Numbered from the stretch's first letter, positions 36,946 to 45,890 are shown. The stretch is DNA of 64,000 nt from Collinsella ureilytica (GCF_019795105.1 NZ_JAIMFO010000004.1:248001-312000); one strand, 5' to 3'. Numbers and translations: made by a program. The notes: a model not told the origin generated them from the sequence alone.

Positions 36946-37386
36946 TTACTGCAACTCACTCGGTGCATCGGCAACCATGGTCTCTAAGGTGCGCCAGGCG
37001 AGCTGAGCGCATTTCACGCGTGCCGGCATATGCGAGATGTCCTTGAGCTCTGCTGCCTCGTCTAAATCTTCAAGCTCATCTTCTGTGAGCTCATCACCGC
37101 GAATCATAGCCAGAAACAGACCAGCGAGTCGGCGAGCCTCATCGATGGTTTCTCCTGTAATTAGATCCGCCATGATATCTGCCGAGGCTTGGCTAATTGC
37201 GCAACCATGTCCCGTAAAACTAGCCTCTTGAATGCGATTGCCCTCAACGCGCAGCTGCAAAACAAGCTCGTCGCCACAACTCGGATTAATACCTGCCTGC
37301 TCATGGGTAGGAGCATCCATCTCATAGCGATAGTCGGGGTGGCTACTGTGCTCCATAAAGGTTACTGAGGAGTAGATATTAGCCAT
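36946..37386 (-). CDS. sufU: SufU iron-sulfur scaffold/sulfur transfer protein
   Basis: 146 residues, IscU/SufU fold with the three ligand cysteines in NPSCGDE, GHGCAIS and VKCAQLAW, and the insertion between the second and third cysteines typical of SufU. It accepts sulfur from SufS. Start overlaps the sufS end by eight bases (GGGAGG six bases before ATG). Confidence 0.95.
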   Translation of the reverse strand: MANIYSSVTFMEHSSHPDYRYEMDAPTHEQAGINPSCGDELVLQLRVEGNRIQEASFTGHGCAISQASADIMADLITGETIDEARRLAGLFLAMIRGDELTEDELEDLDEAAELKDISHMPARVKCAQLAWRTLETMVADAPSELQ

Positions 37387-38737
37387 GAAAGACCTCCCAG
37401 ACCTTCTTCAAGCCCGCAATAAAGGCATCAATATCACGCGCATCGTTATAGAAGGCAAGGCTTGCGCGACAGCACGCCCGATGCTCAACCTGAAGCCAGG
37501 CCAAGAGCGGCTGAGCGCAGTGATGACCAGCGCGAATACACACGCCCTCGGCATCTAAGATGCTCGCAACGTCGTGCGGGTGAATACCCTGCACATTGAA
37601 GCTCACCACTCCATGGTGGCGATCCCAGTAGATAGAGCCAATGATATCTACAAAGGGCAACTCCACCATGCGGCTCATCAGATAGTGAACCAAGGCACGC
37701 TCACGAGTCTGAATAGACTCATAGCCCACCTCATCGGTTATATAGCGCAAGGCTGCACCCAGCGCATAGATGCCAGCAGCATCTTGCGTGCCTGCTTCAA
37801 ATTTCTCGGGAACCGGAGCCCACACGGCAGCTTCTTCGGTTACAGAGTCAATCATCTCCCCGCCGGTAAGCATGGGCGGCATACGCTCCAAAAGCTCGTG
37901 GCGACCCCACAGCACACCGACACCCATAGGTCCTAAGGCTTTATGGGCAGAAAATGCCAAGAAGTCTGCACCAAGCGCCTGAACATCGATAGGCATGTGC
38001 AAAACCGACTGAGCGGCATCTACCACCACATACGCCCCGTGCTTGTGTGCAGCGCAAGCCAGCGCGGCAACCGGGTTTTCTACCCCCATTACATTGGAGA
38101 CATGGCCAACCGCCACGATCTTGGTGCGCTTCCCGATCTTTTCTGCAATCTCTTGAGCGGAGAGCTCACCGGTGGCACTCGGGCGCAAATACACCAGGTG
38201 AGCGCCGGTCTTTCGGGCAACCTCTTGCCAGGGAATGAGGTTGGAATGATGCTCCATGATGGTGAGGGCAATCTCGTCACCCTCTGAAAGCACGAGGGGA
38301 GCAAAGGACTTGGCAACCAGATTTAAAGCCTCGCTGGTATTTCTCAAAAAGATAATGTCACGTGAAGCATCTGAGCCAGAAGCAGAGTGTTCTGCCGCGG
38401 TATCTGCTCCAATAAAGCGAGCAACCTGAGTACGAACCTTCTCAATCGCCTCAGTTGCTTCAACCGAAAGTGAGTAGAGTCCACGCAACGGATTAGCATT
38501 CATGCTCTCATAAAAATGCCGCTGGGCATCTAAGACCGAGGCCGGCCGCTGCGACGTGGCAGCACTATCAAGAAAGCTCAGATCCGGACGAGCAGCTAGG
38601 AGTGGAAAGTCAGCCTTATAGGGGTTTTTCGCAATATCGATCTTCGGCCATGCCCGCGATGCCTCATCGCTCGCATCAAACACGAGCTCACCGGGTGCCG
38701 TGCACGTCTCACATGCTACATTCTCAGCATCGATCAT
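37379..38737 (-). CDS. sufS: Cysteine desulfurase SufS
   Basis: 452-residue group II cysteine desulfurase. PLP site: Asp/Gln in VVVDAAQS and the Schiff-base Lys in FSAHKALGP; the sulfur-carrying Cys is in IRAGHHCAQPL. An N-terminal extension of about 40 residues precedes the usual start region (FPLL...LSFLDSAATSQRP), including two extra cysteines. Overlaps sufD by four bases. Supplies sulfur for the SufBCD assembly complex. Confidence 0.95.
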   Translation of the reverse strand: MIDAENVACETCTAPGELVFDASDEASRAWPKIDIAKNPYKADFPLLAARPDLSFLDSAATSQRPASVLDAQRHFYESMNANPLRGLYSLSVEATEAIEKVRTQVARFIGADTAAEHSASGSDASRDIIFLRNTSEALNLVAKSFAPLVLSEGDEIALTIMEHHSNLIPWQEVARKTGAHLVYLRPSATGELSAQEIAEKIGKRTKIVAVGHVSNVMGVENPVAALACAAHKHGAYVVVDAAQSVLHMPIDVQALGADFLAFSAHKALGPMGVGVLWGRHELLERMPPMLTGGEMIDSVTEEAAVWAPVPEKFEAGTQDAAGIYALGAALRYITDEVGYESIQTRERALVHYLMSRMVELPFVDIIGSIYWDRHHGVVSFNVQGIHPHDVASILDAEGVCIRAGHHCAQPLLAWLQVEHRACCRASLAFYNDARDIDAFIAGLKKVWEVFHG

Positions 38738-40302
38738 GCGATTTCCTCCTCAAGATCGACCCCCATATGATCGGCCAGCCGAGCTACTGCAGCTCGGATC
38801 TTTTTTGTTGGAGCGGCGTGGGCAGCATCTTCAAGCTTGGCTGAGGTAAAAAGAGCCTCTGCCTGCGTTTCAGAAATGCCACGCGAGCTCAGATAAAAGA
38901 GTTGATTGGGGCGCACGTGCCCGATGGTCGCTCCATGGTTTCCGGCAACGTCATCTTCATCGCACAAGATGACCGGAACCGTCTTGTTCTCAACGCGCTC
39001 ATCGGCAATCAAAACAGTTTCGTGCTCAGCCCCCTCACTGCCAGAGCATCCATGCATCAAATCAATCGTGCCACGCAGTACCTTCGTACTCGCACCTGTA
39101 AGCACGCCATTCGCATCCATATCTGAACGGGTACGACGACCGAGGTGGCGAGGTGCATAGTTAAAATCGCGAATTTGCTCTCGCACGCCAAGGTAGCTGG
39201 TGCGCACCTCAAGGCGTGAAGTATCTCCTCGAAGATCCGCCGCAAGTCCTGTGCAAGAAGTACCGGCACCCAAAATCGTATGAGAGATATCTACATGCGC
39301 CCCCTCATCAAGCAAGATGCCCGTATCGTCAAGAGCTATGAAGGCATCATCTGCGGTTTGTACATAGGTCACGCGCACGCGGGCGGCAGAGCCAGCAAAG
39401 ATCCGCAGGCTCGAACCAATGAGCCCAGCGCAAGATCGAGCATCAATATGAGCAGCTCCTGGAGCAGGGGTTTTCGCGGGCTTTGCCGTGGAAGGTGCCT
39501 GGGGTGCCGAGTTTTGAGGCGACGTGGACGACGTCTGACCTGATTCCGCACCAAGCTGGGTGCGACTGAAAGCACCTTCATCCACGCCATCTAAAGCAAT
39601 AACCAGATCAAGGGTAGATCCACGGCGTGCAATCACATCAATCGCTGTTGCCCGCGCCGCGCCAATGCGCCCATCGAGCTCCACACGCACTGCTGCAGAT
39701 AAGCCTCCAGGCACGTCGAGCACAACAGGCTTACCAGCAAGGCCTCGAAGATATGCGTACGCCTCCGATCCCATGCCGGTACGAAACGCCTCACCAACCG
39801 AGAGCTCCTGCTCAACGCGAAGCGCCCCTTGCTGATACTCAGAAAGTGCGGGCACCTCAAGGGGATCCAGCTCACCTGCAACAAGGCGCTCTCTTGCTGC
39901 AGCGTCTCCCGGAGCCTGTCCGCGCTCACGACCAGCGAAACGTTTATCTGCTAACACGAGCTCAGTATCAAAGGCACCAGCAACACCTAAGACCGCCTCA
40001 GTCGCGGTATCGGGTGTAGCCACAGACGCAGACGGAGCCGTACCCGCCGGAGCGGTTTCGGGCGTACCACCCGACGTGCTTTCAGACACGCTTTCTGGCG
40101 CAGCTGACGCCACCGTCGTAGTCGTCGGCACCATCGTAGCTGCCGCTGTACCCGTCGGCACACATGTAACCGTAGCTGTCTTTGGCTCTACCACTAAGCC
40201 TGCTGGCAGATCAATATGAGCATCATTCATTTTGAGCCAACTCCAGGTAGGAGCAGGCATCCGATTAATGCTTGAGAGGGTTTGAGCAACGTTTTGTGCC
40301 AT
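38734..40302 (-). CDS. sufD: Fe-S assembly protein SufD with low-complexity insert
   Basis: 522 residues; the C-terminal half is the SufB/SufD beta-helix core (GATIGHVRPNQLFYLSSRGISETQAE). Unusual Thr/Pro/Ala-rich stretches of about 65 residues near the N-terminus (roughly 42-107) and a second Ser/Pro/Ala segment near 250-280 interrupt it and make it longer than most SufD. sufB stop and sufD start share a base (TAATG). Confidence 0.92.
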   Translation of the reverse strand: MAQNVAQTLSSINRMPAPTWSWLKMNDAHIDLPAGLVVEPKTATVTCVPTGTAAATMVPTTTTVASAAPESVSESTSGGTPETAPAGTAPSASVATPDTATEAVLGVAGAFDTELVLADKRFAGRERGQAPGDAAARERLVAGELDPLEVPALSEYQQGALRVEQELSVGEAFRTGMGSEAYAYLRGLAGKPVVLDVPGGLSAAVRVELDGRIGAARATAIDVIARRGSTLDLVIALDGVDEGAFSRTQLGAESGQTSSTSPQNSAPQAPSTAKPAKTPAPGAAHIDARSCAGLIGSSLRIFAGSAARVRVTYVQTADDAFIALDDTGILLDEGAHVDISHTILGAGTSCTGLAADLRGDTSRLEVRTSYLGVREQIRDFNYAPRHLGRRTRSDMDANGVLTGASTKVLRGTIDLMHGCSGSEGAEHETVLIADERVENKTVPVILCDEDDVAGNHGATIGHVRPNQLFYLSSRGISETQAEALFTSAKLEDAAHAAPTKKIRAAVARLADHMGVDLEEEIA

Positions 40303-41714
40303 TAGCCAATCGCCCCTTCCATCTCGAGCTTAATGAGGTTATTCATCTCAACGGCATATTCCAGCGGAAGCTCTTTTGAGACTGGGCTCGCAAAACCATT
40401 CACAATCATGGTTCTTGCCTCTTCTTCAGAGATCCCTCGGCTCATGAGATAAAACACCTTGTCATCCCCAATGCGGCCAATCGTGGCCTCATGCCCGATA
40501 TTCACGTCCTTGGCGCGAATATCCATAGCTGGAATGGTATCTGATCGCGACTCGTTATCGAGCATCAATGAGGCGCAGGATACACTTGCAGCAGAACCCC
40601 GAGCAGCAGGTACGGCCACAATTGAGCTGCGGAAGGTCTGCACACCGCCGCCCTTCGAGATGCCCTTGCTCTCAATGGAGGCCGTGGTCTCAGGCGCTCC
40701 TAACACCACCTTGCAACCCGTATCGAGATTTTGGCCAGCACCGGCAAAGGTAATGCCCGTAAATGAGCTCTTTGCACGCCGACCTGCCAGAATACTCATG
40801 GGATAGAGATAGCCTACGTGGCTTCCAAAAGAACCCGAGATCCATTCAATCTCGCCATCTTCCTCAACGCGCACACGCTTGGTGTTGAGGTTATACATAT
40901 TTTTGGACCAGTTCTCGATCGTTGAATAGCGCAGGTGTGCTCGCTTGCCCACAAAGAGCTCAACGGCACCAGCATGAAGATTTGCCACGTTATATTTTGG
41001 AGCCGAGCAGCCCTCAATAAAGTGCAAATCAGCGTCGTCTTCCACAATGATCAAGGTGTGCTCAAACTGACCAGCACCCTTTGCATTTAAGCGAAAATAG
41101 CTCTGAAGCGGAAAATCGAGCTTGGTATTGGCGGGCACATACACAAAGGAACCGCCGCTCCACACCGCTCCATGGAGAGCTGCAAACTTATGATCAGTTG
41201 GCGGAATGAGCGTCATGAAGCGCTCGCGAATGATCGCCTCCCAGCGCGGATCCTCAAGAGCCTCCTCAATGCCAGAGTAGACAATGCCCATCTTTGCGGC
41301 GGTATCCTGCATATTGTGATACACGAGCTCAGAGTCGTACTGAGCGCCCACGCCGGCAAGATAACTCCTCTCCGCCTCCGGAATTCCTAGCCGCTCAAAG
41401 GTATTCTTAATATCTTCTGGCACCGAATCCCAGTCAGCCTGTTGCTCCGTATTGGGCTTTACATACGTAACAATATTGTCCATATCAAGGCCAGAAATGC
41501 TCGGCCCCCACACAGGGCCTGGCGTATTCTGGTAAATCTCGAGCGACTTGAGCCGCAGCTCAAGCATCCAGTCTGGCTCATGTTTGCGCTCGGAGATCTC
41601 ACGCACGATCGCCGGAGTTAAACCGGCGTCTAAGCGCTCAAAGCCCTCCTCGCCATAGGTAAAATCATAGAGGCTGCGGTCAATATCCGCGACCTCTGCT
41701 CGCTTCTTTGCCAT
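40302..41714 (-). CDS. sufB: Fe-S assembly protein SufB
   Basis: 470-residue SufB, the cluster-building scaffold of the SufBCD complex; conserved SLYDFTYGEEGFERLDAGL, the SWSKN-like ENWSKNMYNLNTKR and terminal GRIGDDKVFYLMSRGISEEEA. Start at ATG 41714 (AGGAGG nine bases upstream), five bases after sufC; the frame extends 33 codons further up as an Arg/Ser-rich shadow overlapping sufC. Confidence 0.96.
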   Translation of the reverse strand: MAKKRAEVADIDRSLYDFTYGEEGFERLDAGLTPAIVREISERKHEPDWMLELRLKSLEIYQNTPGPVWGPSISGLDMDNIVTYVKPNTEQQADWDSVPEDIKNTFERLGIPEAERSYLAGVGAQYDSELVYHNMQDTAAKMGIVYSGIEEALEDPRWEAIIRERFMTLIPPTDHKFAALHGAVWSGGSFVYVPANTKLDFPLQSYFRLNAKGAGQFEHTLIIVEDDADLHFIEGCSAPKYNVANLHAGAVELFVGKRAHLRYSTIENWSKNMYNLNTKRVRVEEDGEIEWISGSFGSHVGYLYPMSILAGRRAKSSFTGITFAGAGQNLDTGCKVVLGAPETTASIESKGISKGGGVQTFRSSIVAVPAARGSAASVSCASLMLDNESRSDTIPAMDIRAKDVNIGHEATIGRIGDDKVFYLMSRGISEEEARTMIVNGFASPVSKELPLEYAVEMNNLIKLEMEGAIG

Positions 41715-41718
41715 GGCT

Positions 41719-42513
41719 CTACGCCTCCTGCGAAAGGCCAGCAGGTGCGGTGATGGGGGTTTCGAATGACTCAAACCCGTGCTCGTCGATCCACGGGATG
41801 AGCGAGGCATCATCTTCGCGCACGATCTGACCGTTGACCATCACATGCACCCGATCAACGTCCACATGCTCCAAGATACGCGTATTGTGAGTAATGATTA
41901 CGAGCGACCCGCCGGTTGTGCGCCGATAGAGTTCCATACCATTGGAGACCACAGAAAGCGCGTCTACGTCCAAACCAGAGTCGGTCTCATCCAAAATAGC
42001 AAGGCGAGGCTGGAGCAGCAAAAGCTGGAGCATCTCCATCTTCTTTTTCTCACCGCCAGAAAAACCAACGCCGAGCTCTCGATTGAGATAGGACGTATCC
42101 ATATCAAGGGCGGAGGCGAGCTCCTTCACGCGGCGACGAAACTCCTTGCCTTTCATCTCAAGTCCAGGGCGGCCAGCTATAACGGCACGCAAAAAGCTCG
42201 AAAGAGGGACTCCCGGAATTTCTACGGGAGCCTGAAATGACATAAAGATGCCAGCAAGGCTTCGCTTATCGCACGATAGCTCACTGATGTCTTGCCCGGC
42301 AAACTCAATGGAACCCGCAGTAAGGGTAAAAACCGGATCACCCATGATGACGTGACCCATGGTAGACTTACCTGCGCCGTTAGGCCCCATGAGCACATGG
42401 GTCTCTCCTGAATTTACGGCAAAGTTAACTCCGTGAAGGATAGTCTTGTCCTCCACTGAGGCTGTAACGCCACTCAGGCTGAGCAACGGCTCGCTACAAG
42501 CGGTGGTGCTCAT
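41719..42513 (-). CDS. sufC: Fe-S assembly ATPase SufC
   Basis: 264-residue ABC-type ATPase: Walker A GPNGAGKST at 43-51, signature FSGGEKKK, Walker B LAILDETDSGLD, the SufC-specific pattern. First gene of the operon sufC-sufB-sufD-sufS-sufU-rrf2. AGAGGAAC precedes the ATG; a putative promoter with a dyad lies at 42565-42589. Confidence 0.96.
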   Translation of the reverse strand: MSTTACSEPLLSLSGVTASVEDKTILHGVNFAVNSGETHVLMGPNGAGKSTMGHVIMGDPVFTLTAGSIEFAGQDISELSCDKRSLAGIFMSFQAPVEIPGVPLSSFLRAVIAGRPGLEMKGKEFRRRVKELASALDMDTSYLNRELGVGFSGGEKKKMEMLQLLLLQPRLAILDETDSGLDVDALSVVSNGMELYRRTTGGSLVIITHNTRILEHVDVDRVHVMVNGQIVREDDASLIPWIDEHGFESFETPITAPAGLSQEA

Positions 42514-42564
42514 ATGTTCCTCTTTCCCCCATGCCAGCTGTGCCGGTGCGCACCAGCCGGACGA

Positions 42565-42589
42565 TAATCATACTAATCTCGTCTGATTA
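42565..42589 (-). promoter_or_regulatory. suf operon promoter region with dyad
   Basis: TAATCA-N13-TGATTA forms an inverted repeat about 50-75 bases before sufC. It overlaps a good -10 candidate TATGAT (42567-42572, minus strand). Position and symmetry fit an operator for the operon's own Rrf2 regulator; this is inferred. Confidence 0.5.
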
Positions 42590-42648
42590 ACAATACCCAG
42601 AGTAGGAACAGGGTCAAGCACTCACCGCTTAAAATCCTAGGAATCTGC

Positions 42649-44589
42649 TCAGATATTACGCACCCGCATGGCACGCATCGCATTGAGAATTGCAATAACT
42701 GCCACGCCAACATCACCAAAGACTGCAAGCCACATATTAGCCATGCCAAGGGCTGCAAGCACCAGAATGAGCAGCTTAATACCGAGGGCAAAAATAATGT
42801 TTTGCCAGACGATCCCCATGGTTTTGCGGGCAATCCGAATCGCACGGGCAATATTGGAAGGACGATCGTCCATCAAGACCACGTCTGCCGCCTCAATGGC
42901 AGCGTCGCTTCCCATAGCACCCATGGCAATACCAACATCTGCACGCGTAAGCACCGGAGCGTCGTTAATACCATCTCCCACAAAGGCCAAGTGTCCATGT
43001 TCGCCCTCAGCTTCAAGCAGACGCTCAACCTCCACGACCTTGTCTTCAGGCAGAAGCTGGGACTTTACCTCATCAACCTTCAGCTCAGCAGCAACAGCTG
43101 CAGCCACCTCAGCGCGGTCGCCGGTCAGCATGACCGTACGCTCAATTCCTGCCTGTTTTAGCTCCTGAATTGCTTGCGACGCGTCTTCTTTTACCGCATC
43201 TGCAATAACGATATGTCCCACATAGCGGCCATCCACACTCACGTGCAAAATGGTGCCAGCAAGATTGCACTCATGAAAATGAGACTCGTGAGCACGCATG
43301 AGCTTATCGTTGCCAACAAGCACCGTATACTCGTCGACCTGCGCCACAATGCCGTGACCAGACTCTTCAGAGACGCCTTCTAAACGCGTCTCATCAATGG
43401 GGCCTGAGTAGGCAGCCTTGACCGAAAGCGCGATGGGATGATCTGAATAGGCCTCGGCGTGCGCGGCAAACGAGAGCACATAGTCGGGGTCAAAGCCGGC
43501 TTCGGGATGAATTGCCACCACATTAAAAGTGCCGTTAGTAAGCGTTCCGGTCTTATCAAAAACAACCGTATCGACCGCTGCAAGTGCCTCAAGGTAATTT
43601 GAGCCCTTTACCAAAATGCCCAGCTTAGAGGCACCTCCAATGCCGCCAAAAAAGGAAAGCGGAACACTGATCACCAAGGCACACGGGCAGCTCACCACTA
43701 AAAACGTCAGGCCGCGCAAGACCCAGTCGCTGATTGAACCTAAGCCAAAAAGCGGTGGCAATAGAGCTATGGCCAAAGCTGCCGCGCAAACCGCCGGTGT
43801 ATAGAGACGGGCAATCCTAGTAATGAAACGCTCCGTCCGAGCCTTCTTCTCGCTCGCATTTTCTACCAGCTCAAGAATGCGGCTCACCGTTGACTCGCCA
43901 AAGGGGCGCTGCGTTTTCACGTGCAAGAGACCAGTCATATTAATGCAGCCAGAAATGATGAGGTTTCCTACCTCTACGTGACGCGGCACCGACTCTCCGG
44001 TGAGTGCCGCAGTATCAAGCTGTGAGCTACCATTGACAACTACACCATCGATGGGTACGCGCTCGCCGGGCTTCACGACAATAACGTCTCCGACTGCAAC
44101 CTCATCTGGATCAACCTGAACCAGCGTGCCATCGCGCTCGATATTGGCAAAATCAGGTGCAATATCCATCATGGCAGCAATGGACTTGCGACTCTTACCA
44201 ACGGCATAGCCTTGGAAGATCTCTCCCACCTGGTAAAAGAGCATCACAGCCGCACCCTCTGCCATATGCGGAGAGGAGTCTGGGAAAAAGACCATGGCAA
44301 AAGCCCCTAAGGTTGCTACAGCCATGAGGAAGTTTTCATCGAAGATGCTGCCCCGGCGAATATTGCGAGCAGCGCGAAAGAGCACATCGTGACCAGCAAT
44401 GAGATAGGGCACGACATAAAGAGCAGACACCACGTAAAAGGCGGCATCAGCGGAAACGAGGTGCGTGAGCACTCCTGTTTCGTCTGCAATCATGACGATG
44501 GCAAAGATGGCGAGTGCAATTCCAATCCGCTTGGTCTTAGCAGCAAGCGATTCACGGCGACGACGCTTACGTACCGGCTTCTTAGCCAC
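42649..44589 (-). CDS. Zn/Cd/Pb-type P1B ATPase
   Basis: 646-residue metal-exporting P-type ATPase. Metal motif Cys301-Pro-Cys303 in the membrane, phosphorylated Asp345 in DKTGT, TGES at 197-200 and His384 in the SDHP-like HP motif; the spans match CadA/ZntA. It starts with a short basic stretch and lacks the usual N-terminal metal-binding (HMA) domain; that domain is instead fused to the upstream regulator. GTG start with GGGAGGG. Zn is the favoured substrate given the regulator's site. Confidence 0.93.
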   Translation of the reverse strand: MAKKPVRKRRRRESLAAKTKRIGIALAIFAIVMIADETGVLTHLVSADAAFYVVSALYVVPYLIAGHDVLFRAARNIRRGSIFDENFLMAVATLGAFAMVFFPDSSPHMAEGAAVMLFYQVGEIFQGYAVGKSRKSIAAMMDIAPDFANIERDGTLVQVDPDEVAVGDVIVVKPGERVPIDGVVVNGSSQLDTAALTGESVPRHVEVGNLIISGCINMTGLLHVKTQRPFGESTVSRILELVENASEKKARTERFITRIARLYTPAVCAAALAIALLPPLFGLGSISDWVLRGLTFLVVSCPCALVISVPLSFFGGIGGASKLGILVKGSNYLEALAAVDTVVFDKTGTLTNGTFNVVAIHPEAGFDPDYVLSFAAHAEAYSDHPIALSVKAAYSGPIDETRLEGVSEESGHGIVAQVDEYTVLVGNDKLMRAHESHFHECNLAGTILHVSVDGRYVGHIVIADAVKEDASQAIQELKQAGIERTVMLTGDRAEVAAAVAAELKVDEVKSQLLPEDKVVEVERLLEAEGEHGHLAFVGDGINDAPVLTRADVGIAMGAMGSDAAIEAADVVLMDDRPSNIARAIRIARKTMGIVWQNIIFALGIKLLILVLAALGMANMWLAVFGDVGVAVIAILNAMRAMRVRNI

Positions 44590-44643
44590 GATGCCCTCCC
44601 TTAGCTTCGTGTTTTGAGGTGCTCCTGCCCTGAGGGGGTATTT

Positions 44644-44862
44644 CTAAACCAAGACAGCACAGTCTGGCTCCAGCTCAGCAATACGGTCAATCACGCGATC
44701 GAGCACCTCATTAAAGCTGCTTTCCGCAGCTTCGAGTGCGAGCTTTTGCGTCATAAAGTTGATAGAAACCTTTTGAACCCCATCCACAGCTGCCAGATCC
44801 TCCTCAAGCTTGGCGGCACAAGCAGCACAGTCGATCTCATCGAGCTTAAACGTCTTTCTCAT
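44644..44862 (-). CDS. Possible internal start giving a free HMA metallochaperone
   Basis: Within the fused gene an in-frame ATG at 44862 is preceded by AGGGAAGGA at eight bases, an excellent ribosome-binding site in mid-gene. The resulting 72-residue protein would be a complete CopZ-like HMA domain with its CxxC pair, made in addition to the fusion. It may also mark the place where two once-separate genes lost their intervening stop. Expression as a separate protein is an inference. Confidence 0.45.
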   Translation of the reverse strand: MRKTFKLDEIDCAACAAKLEEDLAAVDGVQKVSINFMTQKLALEAAESSFNEVLDRVIDRIAELEPDCAVLV

Positions 44863-45390
44863 GGTTGCATTCCTTCCCTCTTGATCGGCATGACTACCAG
44901 CAACTGCTACAGCAGCTGATTGGACAGCGTTGACATCAGGCTCATCGGAAAGCTCGCGCAGAGCAGCAAGCTCCATCACGTGGCTCATGCCTTGGCGCAT
45001 GATGGTATTCACGTGATCGTCATCAAGCGAGTACAGAACACTTCTGCCCTCACGATGGAACTTGACGAGCCGCGCCTGGCGGAGCGTTCGCAACTGATGT
45101 GAAACGGCACTTTGTGATGAACCGACGGCTTCTGCGATTTCTCGAACCGCGCGCTCCCCTTCCATCAGCGAGCAGAGAATCTTGACACGCGTGGTATCTG
45201 CGAACATGCGAAACAAATCGGCCACCAGGCTCAGCGTCTCCTCTGATGGCAGAGGGTCTATAGACTGAGGCGCAGGCGCTGTGGACACAGGCGCGGTGGG
45301 CGCGTCTGTTGCGTTATCACGAGACGTACGTAGCTGAGCAGACGAGCCATCTGTGGAATGTACTGGCGGTGTCCAATGCGATCCTCCCAT
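44644..45390 (-). CDS. ArsR/SmtB-type zinc regulator fused to a heavy-metal-associated domain
   Basis: 248 residues from ATG 45390. A Ser/Thr/Pro-rich leader (1-45) precedes an ArsR winged helix (50-140) whose C-terminal helix carries Asp124, His126, His137 and Glu140, exactly the DxHx10HxxE alpha-5 site of Zn/Ni sensors (SmtB, CzrA); the alpha-3 cysteines of CadC are absent. Residues 177-248 form an HMA metallochaperone domain with Cys188-x2-Cys191. Such a fusion is uncommon. Operators lie at and before the start. The frame opens 20 codons earlier, but those codons are in the promoter/operator, and GGGAG stands before ATG 45390. Confidence 0.88.
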   Translation of the reverse strand: MGGSHWTPPVHSTDGSSAQLRTSRDNATDAPTAPVSTAPAPQSIDPLPSEETLSLVADLFRMFADTTRVKILCSLMEGERAVREIAEAVGSSQSAVSHQLRTLRQARLVKFHREGRSVLYSLDDDHVNTIMRQGMSHVMELAALRELSDEPDVNAVQSAAVAVAGSHADQEGRNATMRKTFKLDEIDCAACAAKLEEDLAAVDGVQKVSINFMTQKLALEAAESSFNEVLDRVIDRIAELEPDCAVLV

Positions 45391-45402
45391 GTTTCTCCCA
45401 TC

Positions 45403-45422
45403 ATATGAACGATCGCTCATAT
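45403..45422. promoter_or_regulatory. ArsR-family operator 2 (imperfect)
   Basis: ATATGAACGATCGCTCATAT is a 20-bp inverted repeat with one mismatch, just downstream of the predicted transcription start and 34 bases from the perfect operator. Form matches the TGAAC/GTTCA-type sites of SmtB/ArsR regulators. Confidence 0.75.
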
Positions 45423-45433
45423 ATCTGAATCTC

Positions 45434-45461
45434 ATTATATGAATGATCATTCATATGTCAA
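45434..45461 (-). promoter_or_regulatory. Consensus promoter with a perfect operator in the spacer
   Basis: TTGACA (45456-45461) and TATAAT (45434-45439) are separated by 16 bases on the minus strand, a perfect sigma-70 pair. The spacer is the centre of the perfect 20-bp palindrome ATATGAATGATCATTCATAT (45437-45456). Binding of the ArsR protein here would block RNA polymerase until metal releases it. Confidence 0.9.
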
Positions 45462-45544
45462 GGAAATAAACCCCGCGCGTTATTTTGTGTACAAGATGGG
45501 CATGAGATATGAACCAGCATTGGCGGGCTTTAATAAGATGCGGC

Positions 45545-45732
45545 GTAGATCTCTTCGGTGCTGTCCTCGCTGCGCTCGCAAAGTGACTCAGAGGAGCGCT
45601 GTAGATCTCTTCGGTGCTGTCCTCGCTGCGCTGCGGAGGCACCTGCGAGATCTCACCGCTCCTCTTTCAGCCCAGACTGATGGGACTCGCCGCTCCCCTC
45701 TCAATGCAAGCTACAGATCTCACCGCTCCTCT
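45545..45732. repeat. Direct repeats in the 500-base gap before the metal operon
   Basis: A 32-base block starting GTAGATCTCTTCGG occurs exactly at 45545-45576 and 45601-45632 (period 56). An 18-base block AGATCTCACCGCTCCTCT follows at 45648-45665 and 45715-45732, with a diverged copy around 45683-45701. Pyrimidine-rich, no open frame of quality on either strand. Nothing else is visible in 45462-45860. Confidence 0.75.
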
Positions 45733-45859
45733 ACCCCTCGCTACCATGCCGAGCAAGACCGATCATCATCGATGGCTCTAACAAAACACGGCTGCCCTAT
45801 CAGAGCATTTCAGACCTAACGCAGGCTACGAGCTCTCAAAACTTGTCATGTTTTCATGC

Positions 45860-45890
45860 AAAAAGGGGCACCGACCTCTATCGATACCCC
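45860..45890 (-). terminator. Terminator of the FKBP gene
   Basis: On the minus strand a 10-bp stem with G-T pairs (GGGGTATCGA / TCGGTGCCCC, 45865-45890) closes a six-base loop and is followed by five T residues. It lies about 70 bases past the FKBP stop codon. Confidence 0.75.

Noticed and set aside
41715-41813. Upstream extension of sufB by 33 codons
   Set aside because: Those codons overlap the end of sufC, are Arg/Ser-rich and lack a ribosome site; ATG 41714 has AGGAGG.
42668-43168. 166-residue plus-strand open frame opposite the P-type ATPase
   Set aside because: Ser/Ala/Arg-rich composition is the antisense shadow of the conserved ATPase.
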